A DNA stretch of 64,000 nucleotides from Phragmitibacter sp965284365 (lineage in GTDB: Bacteria; Verrucomicrobiota; Verrucomicrobiia; Verrucomicrobiales; Verrucomicrobiaceae): NCBI GenBank assembly GCA_965284365.1, contig OZ260079.1, forward strand, positions 5,146,001 through 5,210,000, written 5' to 3'. Numbering within the stretch: position 1 is the first letter of the stretch; each line of letters starts with the position of its first letter. Positions 18,098 through 26,422 of the stretch are shown here, one piece after another. A program made the translations under genes and the position numbers. The notes under the pieces are model-generated. The model searched no databases and was not told the origin of the DNA. It worked only from the letters and a program-made list of their open reading frames with translations.

Positions 18098-19582
18098 ATG
18101 ATACGGTCCGACGCCATCCTGATCGGCAGCGGCATCATGTCAGCCAATCTGGGCGCGTTATTGAAGTGCCTTTCTCCGGCTCTTTCCATAAAAGTCTTTG
18201 AGGCCACGGAAGAGCTGGCGCAGGAAAGTTCCCACGGCTGGCATAACGCTGGCACCGGTCACGCCGGCATCTGTGAACTTAGCTACACCCCTCACCGCGA
18301 AGCCGACGGATCGGTGAATGTTCAAAAAGCGATCGATATCTACGCGCAGTTCTCCCAGTCGCTGCAGTTTTGGTCGTATGCCCTGGCTCAAGGCATGGTG
18401 GATCATCCTCGCGAATTTATCAATGCCGTGCCGCACCTGAGCTTTGTGCATGGCGAAGCACAGGTGGATTTCCTCCGCGCCAGATATGAAGCGATGTCTG
18501 GGCATCATTTCTTTCGAAGCATGGAATTCACCACGGACCGCGACACCATCGCGCGATGGGCGCCATTGCTCACAGAAGGGCGCGCGGAGATGCCCATCGC
18601 TGCCACAAAAATGGATGGCGGCACCGACGTCAATTTCGGCGTCATCTCCCGGAGGCTGCTTGCGTGGTTGGGTCAGCAACCGGATTGCACCGTTGCCGCT
18701 CATCACCGTGTCACGGGCATCGTCAGGAGCAGCCAGGGCTGGCGTGTCACCGTTAAGAATCTCACCACAGGAGCCGTCTTAGATCATGAGACCAAGTTTG
18801 TTTTTGTAGGCGCGGGTGGCGGCAGTCTTCCTCTGCTACAGAAGACCGGCATCCCGGAGAGCAAAGGCTTGGGAGGCTTCCCCATCGGGGGACAATGGCT
18901 GGTCTGTGAGGATCCGGCCATTGTGAACAAACATCAGGCGAAGGTCTATGGCCAGGCCCTCGATGCCGCACCAACCATGGCGGTGCCGCACCTGGATACG
19001 CGAGTGCTTGATGGGAAGAAGACACTGCTCTTCGGCCCCTTCGCCGCGTGGACGACCAAGTTCCTGCATGAGAAAGGTAGCCCCCTGGACCTCCCACTGT
19101 CGGTCCGGCCTCACAACCTGACCACTCTCCTCAAAATTGGAATGAGTAATGTTCCTCTTGTGCGATACCTCATCCAACAAGGGACACAAAGCATGGAGGA
19201 TCGCATGAAGGTGTTACGGATCTTTTATCCGAACGCACGACCTTCAGATTGGAAGCTGGTGGACGCAGGCATCCGCGTGCAGGCCATCAAAAAGACCGAC
19301 GGTGAAGCGGGTATCGTCCACTATGGCACGGAAGTCATCACCGATGAAAGCCGCAGCATCGCCGCTCTCCTAGGCGCTTCGCCTGGTGCTTCTGTTTCCG
19401 TGAATATCGTGCTAGATGTCATCAAGCGTTGTTCCCCTGAGCTTGTTGGGTCCTCGGAGGAGCGAAAGAGACTGGATGAGATGGTTCCCGGCTGGAATGT
19501 GGATTTCACACGGCCAGAACAAGCGAGTCGCTTCTGGGATATCGAGGATCAAACCGAACAGATATTGGGATTGACGGATTGA
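18098..19582 (+). CDS. mqo: Malate:quinone oxidoreductase
   Basis: A 494-residue FAD-dependent dehydrogenase of the TCA cycle, oxidising malate to oxaloacetate and passing electrons to the quinone pool at the inner membrane. It has an N-terminal dinucleotide-binding fold (DAILIGSGIMSANLG) and the family-specific SSHGWHNAGTGHAGICEL. The GGTDVNFGVISR and IRVQAIKKTDGEAGIVHYGTE segments are highly characteristic of Mqo. ATG at 18098 is used; an upstream TTG at 18092 would add two residues. It lies 21 bp after lpxA, so it shares a transcript with lipid A genes, an unusual pairing. Confidence 0.95.
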   Translation: MIRSDAILIGSGIMSANLGALLKCLSPALSIKVFEATEELAQESSHGWHNAGTGHAGICELSYTPHREADGSVNVQKAIDIYAQFSQSLQFWSYALAQGMVDHPREFINAVPHLSFVHGEAQVDFLRARYEAMSGHHFFRSMEFTTDRDTIARWAPLLTEGRAEMPIAATKMDGGTDVNFGVISRRLLAWLGQQPDCTVAAHHRVTGIVRSSQGWRVTVKNLTTGAVLDHETKFVFVGAGGGSLPLLQKTGIPESKGLGGFPIGGQWLVCEDPAIVNKHQAKVYGQALDAAPTMAVPHLDTRVLDGKKTLLFGPFAAWTTKFLHEKGSPLDLPLSVRPHNLTTLLKIGMSNVPLVRYLIQQGTQSMEDRMKVLRIFYPNARPSDWKLVDAGIRVQAIKKTDGEAGIVHYGTEVITDESRSIAALLGASPGASVSVNIVLDVIKRCSPELVGSSEERKRLDEMVPGWNVDFTRPEQASRFWDIEDQTEQILGLTD

Positions 19583-20091
19583 GGCTGCGACTCCCTGCTT
19601 TCAACCAAGCTTGTTTGTTCGTCGGATCATTGGCGGCCCTAAAATGTTTCATCGACAGGTCTCATTTTTTGAATGCTCTCAAGGAGATTTTCGAGCGTCG
19701 CCTCATCCGATCCAAACTTGTTTCGCAGTCTGGCGAAATCCAGTCCTTGACCCAATTTGTTGTTCTCGTTGTAGATCAGTTCAATGCATCCTGGGGGGTC
19801 GGAGGTCTCACTTTTAAATTGAAGTTGGTAATGATTGTATTGCATCCGTGGAGAAATGCATACACCTCCTCAATGCTTCCATTAGCAGTCGCGTGTTTTG
19901 GGCGTCGGCAAATGCTCTCTGCGACACCTACCCTTAAAATGTCGTTCTCACCGTAGGTATCGTTCTGCATCGAAGTTGTAGTTCATGCGACGAACTGGTC
20001 GCGGTGGAGCTTGTTAAGGCTAACAATAGGGCGCAAAGGTAATCTGGCAAGGCCGCCGATAGATGCATCACATTGTCAGCGATTAGGCAAG
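19583..20091. other. 509-bp gap with a possible broken gene
   Basis: Between mqo and the sialidase lies a lower-GC stretch. On the minus strand, two overlapping frames could be pieces of one gene (see 19639-19970). On the plus strand the frames are not protein-like. The last 120 bp (19971-20091) hold no recognisable promoter, and no tRNA or terminator was found. Confidence 0.6.
19639..19970 (-). pseudogene. Possible frameshifted small gene
   Basis: Two overlapping minus-strand frames carry protein-like sequence. The upstream one (19970-19776) begins MQNDTYGENDILRVGVAES and the downstream one (19845-19639) begins MQYNHYQLQFKSETSDPPG and continues with an acidic helix (GSDEATLENLLESIQKM) to a stop. 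Amino acid composition in the second frame looks natural while the overlap is in the other frame. A single-base frameshift near 19830 would join them. The alternative is one real 68-residue protein and chance upstream. No family recognised; the AT-rich composition suggests acquired DNA. Confidence 0.35.
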
Positions 20092-21219
20092 ATGCTCTTA
20101 TCAAAACGCTCCTTCGGTATCCTTACGTTTGCATTCTTCGCATGGGCCGGCGCCGCTTTTGGCGAATCCACCATCACCCTAAACATCGATCCGACGCCTG
20201 AAAACCCTCGCAACTCGGAGGGATCGTTCGCCACATTGAAATCGGGGCGCATCATCTTTTGTTACACGCAGTTTTTTGGGGGTGCTGCGGATGAAAGTCC
20301 GGCGCGGATTGTTCGCATTCACTCCGATGATGAGGGGCGCACCTGGAGTGCTCCCACCGTTTTGGTGGAGAATGAGGCGGGCTGCAATGTCATGAGTGTA
20401 ACGTTGCTGCGTCTGGCCAGCGGGAAGCTCGCGCTTTTCCATTGCCGGAAGAACAGTTGGCTGGATTGCCGTCCGCTCATGAAGATTTCCGAAGATGACG
20501 GTGAGACATGGTCAGCGGCCAAATCCATCCTGGAAGCGCCGGGTTATTTCGTGCTGAACAATGACCGCGTGATTCAGACCTCCACGGGTCGGCTCATCGT
20601 GCCGCTCGCTTTTCACCGATCAAAAACCTCTGAGCCGCACTCTTCGAAATCGTTCGATCCGCGAGCCATCACGATGTGGCTCTATTCGGATGATGAAGGG
20701 GCCAAGTGGCAGGAAGCAGCGAACTGGTGGGCGATACCTGTCGCCAGTGGCAGCGGTCTCCAGGAGCCGGGCGTGATTGAATTGACCAATGGTCAATTAA
20801 TCTCCTGGTGCCGCACGGATCAGGGCTGCCAGTATGGCTTTGAATCCAAGGACAACGGCAAAACCTGGTCTCCTCCCCAGCGGACGGAACTCATGTCACC
20901 TAATGGGCCTGCGAGCATCAAGCATCTGCCCGGATCGTCAGACCTGCTGGCGCTCTACAATGACCATTCCGGGAAGTTCCCCTTCCCTCCTAAAAAGCGA
21001 AATCCCTATGTGGCAGCCATTTCGACCGATGGCGGGAAGACATGGCCAAAGCGCAAGCTCATCGAAGGCGATCCAGAGGGCCGCTATCACTATACCGCGA
21101 TTCATTTCACCAAAGACGCGGTGCTCCTGGGCTACTGCGCCGGAGACGAGAAGGTGGGAGCGCTCAACCGCCTGCGTATCCGGCGAATCAGCCTCGACTG
21201 GCTGCGTAGCGATCACTAA
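20092..21219 (+). CDS. Exported sialidase (BNR/Asp-box glycosidase)
   Basis: A 375-residue exported six-bladed propeller. It has a signal peptide (MLLSKRSFGILTFAFFAWAG, cleaved near AAFG) and at least four Asp-box motifs of the S/T-x-D-x-G-x-T-W type: SDDEGRTWSAP, SEDDGETWSA, SKDNGKTWSPP and STDGGKTWPKR. Such enzymes release terminal sialic acid from glycans, or act as related exo-glycosidases. The NanA- and NanM-like genes at 2.4-4.4 kb would process free sialate, though they are 15 kb away. The start at 20011 is rejected because the signal peptide begins at 20092. The exact glycosidic linkage is unknown. Confidence 0.78.
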   Translation: MLLSKRSFGILTFAFFAWAGAAFGESTITLNIDPTPENPRNSEGSFATLKSGRIIFCYTQFFGGAADESPARIVRIHSDDEGRTWSAPTVLVENEAGCNVMSVTLLRLASGKLALFHCRKNSWLDCRPLMKISEDDGETWSAAKSILEAPGYFVLNNDRVIQTSTGRLIVPLAFHRSKTSEPHSSKSFDPRAITMWLYSDDEGAKWQEAANWWAIPVASGSGLQEPGVIELTNGQLISWCRTDQGCQYGFESKDNGKTWSPPQRTELMSPNGPASIKHLPGSSDLLALYNDHSGKFPFPPKKRNPYVAAISTDGGKTWPKRKLIEGDPEGRYHYTAIHFTKDAVLLGYCAGDEKVGALNRLRIRRISLDWLRSDH

Positions 21220-21309
21220 GGGGTCATTGAAGCGATTTTTCTCGCCCTAGAGAGTGCGCTGCGGTATCGGATAGGTTGCTTTTCCGATTCGTTTTTTCAA
21301 CAACCCTTC

Positions 21310-21315
21310 TATAAT
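21310..21315 (+). promoter_or_regulatory. TATAAT -10 box for the WXG100/FtsK cassette
   Basis: TATAAT lies only 7 bp before the ATG at 21323. The expected transcription start would fall at or next to this ATG, so the mRNA may be leaderless. No good -35 hexamer was found at the usual spacing, which lowers confidence. If the second ATG at 21338 is used, a 15-nt leader results. Confidence 0.4.
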
Positions 21316-21322
21316 CCTTTCT

Positions 21323-21595
21323 ATGGCACAGGCTATCATGGACCCAGAGGAAGTGCGGCGCTTCGCCAAGGAGCTCAAGCGCTTCAATGAAGAAGTACAA
21401 GGCCGGGCTTCCGCCCTGCAGGCCCGCTTTTCCGCCTTGGGCAGCACCTGGCAGGATCAGGAGCACGAGAAATTCGCCGAGGAGTTCATCATGACCATGA
21501 AGGTCATGCGGAAATTCATGGAGGTTTCCGAGAAACACACCCCTTTCCTGCTGCGCAAGGCCCAACGCGTCGAGGAGTACCTGGATCAGCGATAA
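21323..21595 (+). CDS. WXG100-type small secreted protein (EsxA-like)
   Basis: A 90-residue, fully helical protein with the ESX/WXG100 plan: helix, a turn carrying W-x-[G/D] (here TWQDQ), then a second helix with a Phe at +8 and Glu at +10 from the Trp (W-x-D-x5-F-x-E). In ESAT-6 and staphylococcal EsxA the residue at +8 is likewise aromatic. These proteins dimerise and are exported by an FtsK/SpoIIIE-type ATPase in type VII secretion. Here the third motif residue is Asp instead of Gly. It opens a four-gene cassette ending in such an ATPase. ATG at 21338 (MDPEE) is also possible. Confidence 0.75.
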   Translation: MAQAIMDPEEVRRFAKELKRFNEEVQGRASALQARFSALGSTWQDQEHEKFAEEFIMTMKVMRKFMEVSEKHTPFLLRKAQRVEEYLDQR

Positions 21596-21604
21596 AATTC
21601 ACCC

Positions 21605-22144
21605 ATGGCTGACCAACAGGCGAAAATCACGTCGCTTGACGTGCTCGATACTTTTCGGGCACGCCTCATCATTTTTATGTCCAAGACGCGCCAGGCGCTG
21701 GATCAGGCGACCGACGAGGTGCGGCGTACGAAGCAATGGCTCCACCATGACCAGCGGGTGCATTGGGAGGCTGAACATAAAAAACGCCTCCGGAAGCTGG
21801 ATCAGGCGGAAGGCGAACTCATGAGCGCCCGTCTCTCCGAGTTTGTAGAATCCCCCACCATGCAACAGCGCGCCGTGCGGAAAGCCCGCGAGTCGGTGGC
21901 GGAGGCGGAGGAAAAGCTGCGGAGTGTGAAACGCTGCGCCCGGAGTTTCGACGAGTGGGTAGACCCCCATATTAGAAAATTGGAGGCACTACGACAGTTT
22001 GCGGAGCAGGATGTGCCGGATGCGATCGCCTGGCTGGTACAGGCGCAGCGCACGCTGGAAGACTACTCGCGCATGCCTCATCCCTCCTCCAAGCCGGCAG
22101 AAAGGCCCGCTGCGGTGCCCCCGCCAGCACCTGCCGATAGCTAG
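21605..22144 (+). CDS. Coiled-coil protein of the WXG100/FtsK cassette
   Basis: A 179-residue hydrophilic, highly charged protein that is predominantly alpha-helical, with heptad-like spacing over residues 15-150 (TDEVRRTKQWLHHDQRVHW, AVRKARESVAEAEEKLRSV) and a Pro-rich tail (PAAVPPPAPADS). No signal peptide or family was recognised. It starts 9 bp after the WXG100 gene. Its length and helices resemble substrate or chaperone proteins of type VII systems, but this is inference from position. Confidence 0.65.
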   Translation: MADQQAKITSLDVLDTFRARLIIFMSKTRQALDQATDEVRRTKQWLHHDQRVHWEAEHKKRLRKLDQAEGELMSARLSEFVESPTMQQRAVRKARESVAEAEEKLRSVKRCARSFDEWVDPHIRKLEALRQFAEQDVPDAIAWLVQAQRTLEDYSRMPHPSSKPAERPAAVPPPAPADS

Positions 22145-22222
22145 CGCGCCTGCCGTCTCATATGCTGCAACCAAAACGCCGTATTGATGTTGAAACGACT
22201 TTCGTCTTAATTCCCCCTTTTC

Positions 22223-22435
22223 ATGAGCACACTCGCCAGTGCCAACGCTATTAATGAAGCCACGCGTGACCTCTCTCTCGAGTGGAGGCACACCCGCAAC
22301 TATTGGCGGGACGCCAAGGCGAAAAATTTCGAAGAAGTGTATCTGGAAAAGCTGCCCAGCCTTGTGATGCAAGCCAAGAACGCGCTGGAAGAACTGAATA
22401 ACGTCCTTAGAAAGGTAAGAACTGAGTGTGAGTAA
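22223..22435 (+). CDS. Short WXG100-like helical protein
   Basis: A 70-residue helical protein. Its NYWRDAKAKNFEEVYLE segment has the same spacing as the WXG100 protein at 21323: Trp, Asp at +2, Phe at +8, Glu at +10 and an aromatic at +12. This strongly suggests a second, shorter WXG100-type partner, perhaps forming a heterodimer with the first. It overlaps the FtsK-like ATPase start by 8 bp, so the two are translationally coupled. No recognised database family otherwise. Confidence 0.65.
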   Translation: MSTLASANAINEATRDLSLEWRHTRNYWRDAKAKNFEEVYLEKLPSLVMQAKNALEELNNVLRKVRTECE

Positions 22436-25400
22436 GGTGGAGGAGTTAAGAGTCAGCCGGGTGCTGCGCAACTACCAAGCGCTAAGGAAAGCCATAGCCG
22501 AAATCACTCATGCGGAGGAACGGCTGAACCGTGACTACCGCAGTCGCCACTTTACTGTGACGCGTGCGCGTGACGAAGCTGCCGAGCACACAGAGGACCG
22601 CTTCCAAGTTCAAATCGAAGAACTGAACAGCGTCATCGCCGAAGCGGTGACCCGCGTTCAGGCGGTTTCCGACAAACGTTCCACGCGCGTCGAGCGTTCC
22701 CATCTTGTGGCGCAACGTCAGCTTCCCAAACGGGTGAAGGACGTCCGCGCCACATGGTCCGGCGACCTGCAGATGCGGCGCTTCCGGGCCGAGCGAAAGC
22801 TGGAAGCGGACACAATCACTGCCGAAAATGAGTTTGCCGACTATTCGGTGAAACTGGAAGAGCAGCGAACGCTCTTGCAAAAAATGGTCCGGGGCGGCCA
22901 AAAGCTTTTTGGAAGCTTTGGCCCGTTTCAGAAAAGGCTGCGGGAGGAATTGTCCTCTTCCAGCACACCCAGCCCGGTGGCAAGCCGGGATACCCTCACG
23001 GAGGAGTTGACCGCTGAGCTGGAGGCTGGCCGCGAGAAACTGAAAGCTTTTCACAAGCTCTCGATGGTGCGTCTCTTCCTGATAACGCCGCCTATCACAT
23101 TGGCGCTGATAATCCTGATTTGTTGTGCGGTATTGGCATTCGTGATGGGATTTAATCAGACGGCTTTCATCGTCGCCGGTGTGCTGGCTCTAATGGGAAT
23201 CGTCGGGACATTTGCCCTGCACGGGATGGCCACCAAACAAGGTCGTGAACTGGCCGAGCAAATTGCCGTGGCCCTGGGACATGGCAAGAGTCTGCATGAG
23301 CAGTGTAAGGTGGCTGCGCAGAAACAGCACGACGAGCAAATCGCTTCTCTGAAGTCCGGTTTGGAGGCGACACTCGCCGAAGTTGAGCGCCTTCGGGCCA
23401 GCGGGGGCGGATTAGATAAGGATTTCGAGCAACGGGAAAAAGATAAGCTGAACGCGAAGTTTGACCGCATCAAAATCAAGTTGGGCGCAATGCTCCAGGC
23501 CCGGCTCCACCACATTGAAATCCAACGCGCCGAGCGTGAGGCGGTGCTACGGGGAGAAGCAGATGCCCGGATCCAGCAATTCGACTCAGTGCGGGACGGG
23601 GAGCATGGGGAACTGGGCCAGCAGACTCAAAAGCAATGGGACGCCCTCATTGCCCAATGGCAGGAGCGTGTCATACCCCATTACGAAGAATTGCGCGAAG
23701 CAGAAGCTGAGGTCTCACCCCACTTCCCGGCTTGGAGCCAGGCAATGGTGGATGATTGGTCTCCCCCACCGACCTTTACTCCAACCCTGAAGTTCGGGCA
23801 GTTGGATGCGGATCTGTCCAGAATTGCGGGAGGCCTTCCTGAAGATGAACGTCTCGCATTACCAGGACCGCCGCAACTGAGGCTTCCCCTGGCCTTGACC
23901 TTCCCGGATGAAGGCTCGTTGCTCTTTGAAACCCAAGGTCCTGGCGGTCAGATCGTCTTCGATACGTTGAACAATATCGTGCTTCGGCTCCTGGCCAACA
24001 CGCCTCCCGGAAAGATCACGTTCACCATTCTGGATCCAGTAGGCCTGGGCCAGAATTTCGCCGGACTGATGCATCTGGCGGACTACGAAGAAAGCCTCAT
24101 CAACCGCCGCATCTGGACGCAACGTGATCAGATCGAAGAACGTCTCTCCGAACTTAGCGAGCACATCGAGAAGGTCATCCAGATGTACTTGCGCAACGAG
24201 TACGAGACGATCACTCAGTACAACGAGATGGCGGGAAGCGTGGCGGAGAAGTACCATTTCCTGATTGTCGCAGATTTTCCCACGAGTTTCGGAGAAACGG
24301 CAGGCGCCAAGCTGCAAAGCATCATCGCGAGCGGAGCGAAATGCGGCGTCTATACGCTCATTCATCGCGACCTTCGGCAAGGTCTGCCAGACGGTTTCAC
24401 CGAAGAGGAACTCCATGCCAACAGCGTGCGGGTACATCAGTCGCCGGAAGGACCGTTCACCGTTGAAGATGTGAAGCCAGACGGCAGTGCCTTCCTCGTG
24501 CTGGATGCGCCGCCCAATGCGTCTCTCGCTGGTGACTTCATTCACAAGGCCGGCAAGAAGAGCATCGACTCCAACCGGGTCGAAGTGCCTTTCTCACAAA
24601 TCGCGCCGAAGCAAGACGAATACTGGACCGGAGATACTACCAACGAACTGCGCGTCGCGATCGGCCGCACCGGAGCCACGAAACAGCAGATCATGGCGAT
24701 CGGCAAAGGCACCCGGCAGCATGCGTTGTTCGCCGGTAAAACGGGCTCCGGTAAGTCCACCCTGTTCCATGTTATTATCACGAATTTGGCGCTCAGTTGC
24801 AGTCCGGAGCAGGTCGAGTTCTACCTCATTGACTTCAAGAAAGGGGTCGAATTCAAATGCTACGCCACGCACCGGCTTCCCCATGCCCGCGTGGTCGCGA
24901 TTGAGAGTGATAGGGAATTCGCTCTGAGCGTGTTGCAACGCGTCGATGGCGAGTTGAAACGCCGTGGTGATATGTTCCGTCAGCTTGGCGTGCAGGATGT
25001 TGCCGGCTACAAGAGAGCTGGAGGCAAAGAGCCGATGCCGCGCTCGCTGCTGATCATTGATGAGTTCCAGGAATTCTTCGTGGAAGACGACGCGGTTGCT
25101 CAAAGTGCCTCCCTCCTGTTTGACCGTATTGTACGGCAGGGCCGTGCTTTCGGGATTCACGTGCTGCTGGGATCTCAGACCCTGGGTGGCGCTTATTCGC
25201 TGGCTCGCGCCACGCTTGGTCAGATGGTCATTCGTGTGGCACTCCAGTGTAATGAAGCGGACGCGTATCTCATCATGGATGAGAACAACCCCGCGCCGCG
25301 CCTGCTCTCCCGTCCGGGTGAGGGCATTTACAATGATGCCGCTGGCGCCTTTGAGGGGAACAGTCCCTTCCAGGTGGTCTGGCTTTCGGATGAAGAACGC

Positions 25401-26339
25401 GATCTCTGGCTGGATAAGGTCAATGAACTGGCCTCCCAGCGCCACATGCGCATGGGCAGTCCGATTGTCTTTGAAGGCAATGCTCCCGCTGACATTGGTG
25501 AAAATGATCTCCTGAATGAAGCTCTGGCCACCCGGCCTGTAAAAATGCCTTCCGCGGCCAGGTGCTGGCTGGGAGCGCCCAATTCCATCAAGGGGCCGAC
25601 CGAAGCCGTCTTTAATCGTCAGAGCGGTAACCATATGCTTATCGTCGGTCAGCGTGACGAAGCTGCGCTGGTTATGCTGGGACTCTGCCTTCTCTCATTG
25701 GCGGCGCAGCATCCCGCTTCTGCGGCCAAGTTTGTCTTGATCCATGGCGCAAATCCGGGCTCCCCTGATGCCGAATTTGCCGCGCGGATTGCCAAGATGG
25801 TCCCACATGAGGTGGTTTCTTCCCGTGGAAACGATATCGGCAGCATCGTTTCAGATCTCTCTCGCGATCTGAAAGCCCGAAGCGATCACGACGAAAGCGA
25901 GTCTGAGGTCCCGCCCTCCGTGTTTGTGCTGATCAATGGCATCCACAAGTACAAGAAGCTGCGTCAGGAAGACGAGTTCAGCTTCTCCATGAGCAGCGAG
26001 GACGAGGGTAGCGGCAACACGGGAGAGCAGTTTAATACGCTCATCACCGAAGGCAGCAGCCAGGGCATTCACCTCATCGCGACCGTGGACACGTACAATA
26101 ACGTGAACCGGGCCATGAGCCGAAAGGCGCTGAGCGAATTCGAAATGCGCGTGGTCTTCCAGATGAGCGCGAACGATTCCGCCAGCCTCATTGATTCACC
26201 CAAAGCCAGCAATCTGGGTCTGCACCGTGCCATCTTTTACAATGAGCACGAAGGCGTCATGGAAACTTTCCGGCCCTATGCGGCCCCGGACGGTCCATGG
26301 CTTGCGGAAGCCGAAGCGAAATTCGCAGAAACAAAGTAA
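22428..26339 (+). CDS. FtsK/EssC-like ATPase of a type VII secretion-like system
   Basis: A 1303-residue protein starting with GTG at 22428. Layout: cytoplasmic coiled coil (1-200); two transmembrane helices (about 214-242 and 245-266); coiled coil (270-430); a first P-loop-like module without Walker motifs (505-690); a canonical FtsK/SpoIIIE domain with Walker A GKTGSGKST (770-778) and Walker B LLIIDEF (Asp878, Glu879); and a degenerate third module (about 1045-1290, VGQRDEAA in the Walker A position). This three-module plan with one membrane hairpin matches EccC/EssC, except that EssC-type FHA domains are missing and replaced by coiled coils. It is coupled to the upstream WXG-like gene. Role in export is inferred. 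Confidence 0.82.
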   Translation: MSKVEELRVSRVLRNYQALRKAIAEITHAEERLNRDYRSRHFTVTRARDEAAEHTEDRFQVQIEELNSVIAEAVTRVQAVSDKRSTRVERSHLVAQRQLPKRVKDVRATWSGDLQMRRFRAERKLEADTITAENEFADYSVKLEEQRTLLQKMVRGGQKLFGSFGPFQKRLREELSSSSTPSPVASRDTLTEELTAELEAGREKLKAFHKLSMVRLFLITPPITLALIILICCAVLAFVMGFNQTAFIVAGVLALMGIVGTFALHGMATKQGRELAEQIAVALGHGKSLHEQCKVAAQKQHDEQIASLKSGLEATLAEVERLRASGGGLDKDFEQREKDKLNAKFDRIKIKLGAMLQARLHHIEIQRAEREAVLRGEADARIQQFDSVRDGEHGELGQQTQKQWDALIAQWQERVIPHYEELREAEAEVSPHFPAWSQAMVDDWSPPPTFTPTLKFGQLDADLSRIAGGLPEDERLALPGPPQLRLPLALTFPDEGSLLFETQGPGGQIVFDTLNNIVLRLLANTPPGKITFTILDPVGLGQNFAGLMHLADYEESLINRRIWTQRDQIEERLSELSEHIEKVIQMYLRNEYETITQYNEMAGSVAEKYHFLIVADFPTSFGETAGAKLQSIIASGAKCGVYTLIHRDLRQGLPDGFTEEELHANSVRVHQSPEGPFTVEDVKPDGSAFLVLDAPPNASLAGDFIHKAGKKSIDSNRVEVPFSQIAPKQDEYWTGDTTNELRVAIGRTGATKQQIMAIGKGTRQHALFAGKTGSGKSTLFHVIITNLALSCSPEQVEFYLIDFKKGVEFKCYATHRLPHARVVAIESDREFALSVLQRVDGELKRRGDMFRQLGVQDVAGYKRAGGKEPMPRSLLIIDEFQEFFVEDDAVAQSASLLFDRIVRQGRAFGIHVLLGSQTLGGAYSLARATLGQMVIRVALQCNEADAYLIMDENNPAPRLLSRPGEGIYNDAAGAFEGNSPFQVVWLSDEERDLWLDKVNELASQRHMRMGSPIVFEGNAPADIGENDLLNEALATRPVKMPSAARCWLGAPNSIKGPTEAVFNRQSGNHMLIVGQRDEAALVMLGLCLLSLAAQHPASAAKFVLIHGANPGSPDAEFAARIAKMVPHEVVSSRGNDIGSIVSDLSRDLKARSDHDESESEVPPSVFVLINGIHKYKKLRQEDEFSFSMSSEDEGSGNTGEQFNTLITEGSSQGIHLIATVDTYNNVNRAMSRKALSEFEMRVVFQMSANDSASLIDSPKASNLGLHRAIFYNEHEGVMETFRPYAAPDGPWLAEAEAKFAETK

Positions 26340-26422
26340 GCCGCCTTTCTGTCTCAGACTGTTTACCGAGGTTCACTTGACGCCTCGGCGAAGCCGTTCA
26401 ACGTCCCCTCCCTATTATTACC

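Noticed and set aside
24594..25634. Long open frame antisense to the FtsK-like ATPase
   Set aside because: It lies entirely within the coding region of a clearly conserved ATPase on the other strand, and the peptide has no family features.
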